Origin: Sphingobium lignivorans
GTDB lineage: Bacteria > Pseudomonadota > Alphaproteobacteria > Sphingomonadales > Sphingomonadaceae
Assembly (NCBI RefSeq): GCF_014203955.1
Contig: NZ_JACHKA010000001.1
Location: forward strand, 3,131,001-3,195,000
Length of the DNA: 64,000 nucleotides
Reading direction: 5' to 3'
Below are positions 63,249 through 64,000 of this stretch, in pieces. Positions within the stretch are counted from its first letter, which is position 1, and the number at the start of each line of letters is the position of its first letter. The notes beneath the pieces are model-generated. The model did not search any database. It saw only the letters and a list, made by a program, of their open reading frames with translations, and was not told the origin of the DNA. Both the position numbers and the translations under genes were made by a program.

Positions 63249-64000
63249 AGTACCAACCCATAGCGCACCGGAATTTCCTGTTTCTGCAAGGCCCTCCCGG
63301 CAGCTTCTTCTGGAGTCTGGCCGAAAGGCTTCGCGATCTTGAGTGCGGGATCTTCCGCATCAATCTGAACGGCGGCGATCGTGCCGACTGGCCGGGAGAC
63401 GCGACAGATTACCGCGGCACCCGCAGGCGCTGGACCTTGTTCATCGACAGGTTCCTGAGCGAGCATGGCATTACGGATATCGTGCTCTTTGGCGATTGTC
63501 GGCCGATGCACATGGCTGCCCATCACATGGCGCAGCTCCGCAAGATCGATGTTCATGTTTTCGAGGAAGGCTATATCCGTCCGGACTGGCTGACGCTGGA
63601 ACCGAGCGGCGTCAACGGCAACTCGTCGCTTTCCCGCGACCCCAGATGGTACCTCGAAGCCGCGAAGAAGCTCCCTCCTCTGCCCGATCGCCCACCGATC
63701 ACCGCCAGCTTCCGCCGCCGGGCGCGCGACGCCTATCGTTATTATTCCCAGGTTGTCCTGAAGCGGCCATTCTATCCCTTCTACACATCCCATCGCCGGG
63801 GATCGCTGCTGCTCGAGGGCTTTGGCTGGCTCTACAAATTCGCGCGCGAAAAGGCGGATGAGAATCATGCCGCGAAGATCGTCGCCCGCCTGCCGGAAGC
63901 GCCTTATTTTCTCTTCCCGCTCCAGCTTTCCAACGACTACCAGATCCGCGAGCACTCACCGTTCCAGAACATGGCGGAAGCGGTCGACTATGTGCTCTAC
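63245..64000 (+). CDS. kpsS: KpsS-like capsule Kdo transferase (runs off window end)
   Basis: 252 residues visible, no stop before the window edge. The opening NFLFLQGPPGSFFWSLAERL and VHVFEEGYIRPDWLTLEPSG are signatures of KpsS, which adds the first Kdo to the lipid anchor. The start overlaps the KpsC-like stop (ATGA). Full proteins are about 390-400 aa, so roughly a third is missing. Capsule export genes probably lie beyond the window. Confidence 0.9.
   Translation, partial: MKYQPIAHRNFLFLQGPPGSFFWSLAERLRDLECGIFRINLNGGDRADWPGDATDYRGTRRRWTLFIDRFLSEHGITDIVLFGDCRPMHMAAHHMAQLRKIDVHVFEEGYIRPDWLTLEPSGVNGNSSLSRDPRWYLEAAKKLPPLPDRPPITASFRRRARDAYRYYSQVVLKRPFYPFYTSHRRGSLLLEGFGWLYKFAREKADENHAAKIVARLPEAPYFLFPLQLSNDYQIREHSPFQNMAEAVDYVLY

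Overview
The window reads as a chromosomal segment of an alphaproteobacterium, most likely of the Sphingomonadaceae (Sphingobium, Sphingomonas or Novosphingobium type). The evidence is high GC content, a MucR/Ros regulator beside Fur, a DUF6456 protein, a TorF-type porin, a PEP-CTERM protein, the yajC-secD-secF order with a Mth938-like gene behind it, and KpsC/KpsS-type capsule genes. It is mostly housekeeping sequence with short accessory patches. I place the family by recognition only; no search was run.

Layout: 1-1858 end of an RND efflux pump. 1973-3802 NDUFA9-like dehydrogenase and undecaprenyl-diphosphate phosphatase. 3978-10068 glutamate synthase, small subunit then large subunit, closed by a terminator. 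10190-11671 an accessory patch: two copies of a 102-bp repeat, each followed by a small GIY-YIG gene (one broken, one intact) bracketed by inverted palindromes, with a lipoprotein gene between them. 11874-18063 small exported protein, membrane-anchored hypothetical, glutathione S-transferase, diguanylate cyclase and M16 protease. 18155-23591 nfuA, tsaB, rimI, mucR, fur, plsC-like, miaB and a Nudix gene. 23640-25270 a LysE-family gene split by an IS630-type element. 25414-28461 aminotransferase, mreB and a beta-barrel protein. 28843-31326 phoH, ybeY, corC. 31337-35995 exonuclease, hypothetical, Mth938-like, secF, secD, yajC.

36212-38042 is a set of four genes of unknown role: a membrane-tethered LuxR-type regulator, two hypotheticals and a MarR-like winged-helix candidate. 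A tRNA-Pro(GGG) at 38276 is followed by about 1.3 kb of degraded, phage-like sequence. 39714-43244 holds a TorF porin with a secreted partner, purQ, purS and a glycerophosphodiesterase. 43350-46786 holds DUF6456 divergent from an XRE regulator, small exported proteins and a glycosyltransferase. 46973-50407 is rpiB, glyA, a small membrane protein, nrdR and a TrmJ-type methyltransferase. 50947-53897 is an acyltransferase, an SRPBCC-ArsR pair with a clear promoter, and rpsD. 54054-58766 is a PEP-CTERM protein and divergent S9 and M28 peptidases.

58936 to the end is a capsule poly-Kdo linker operon: arabinose-5-phosphate isomerase and CMP-Kdo synthetase make activated Kdo, and KpsC-like and KpsS-like proteins would assemble the lipid-linked Kdo anchor. 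An unexpected alpha/beta-hydrolase lipoprotein is translationally coupled inside it. The most unusual signal in the window is the repeat-palindrome-GIY-YIG arrangement at 10190-11671.
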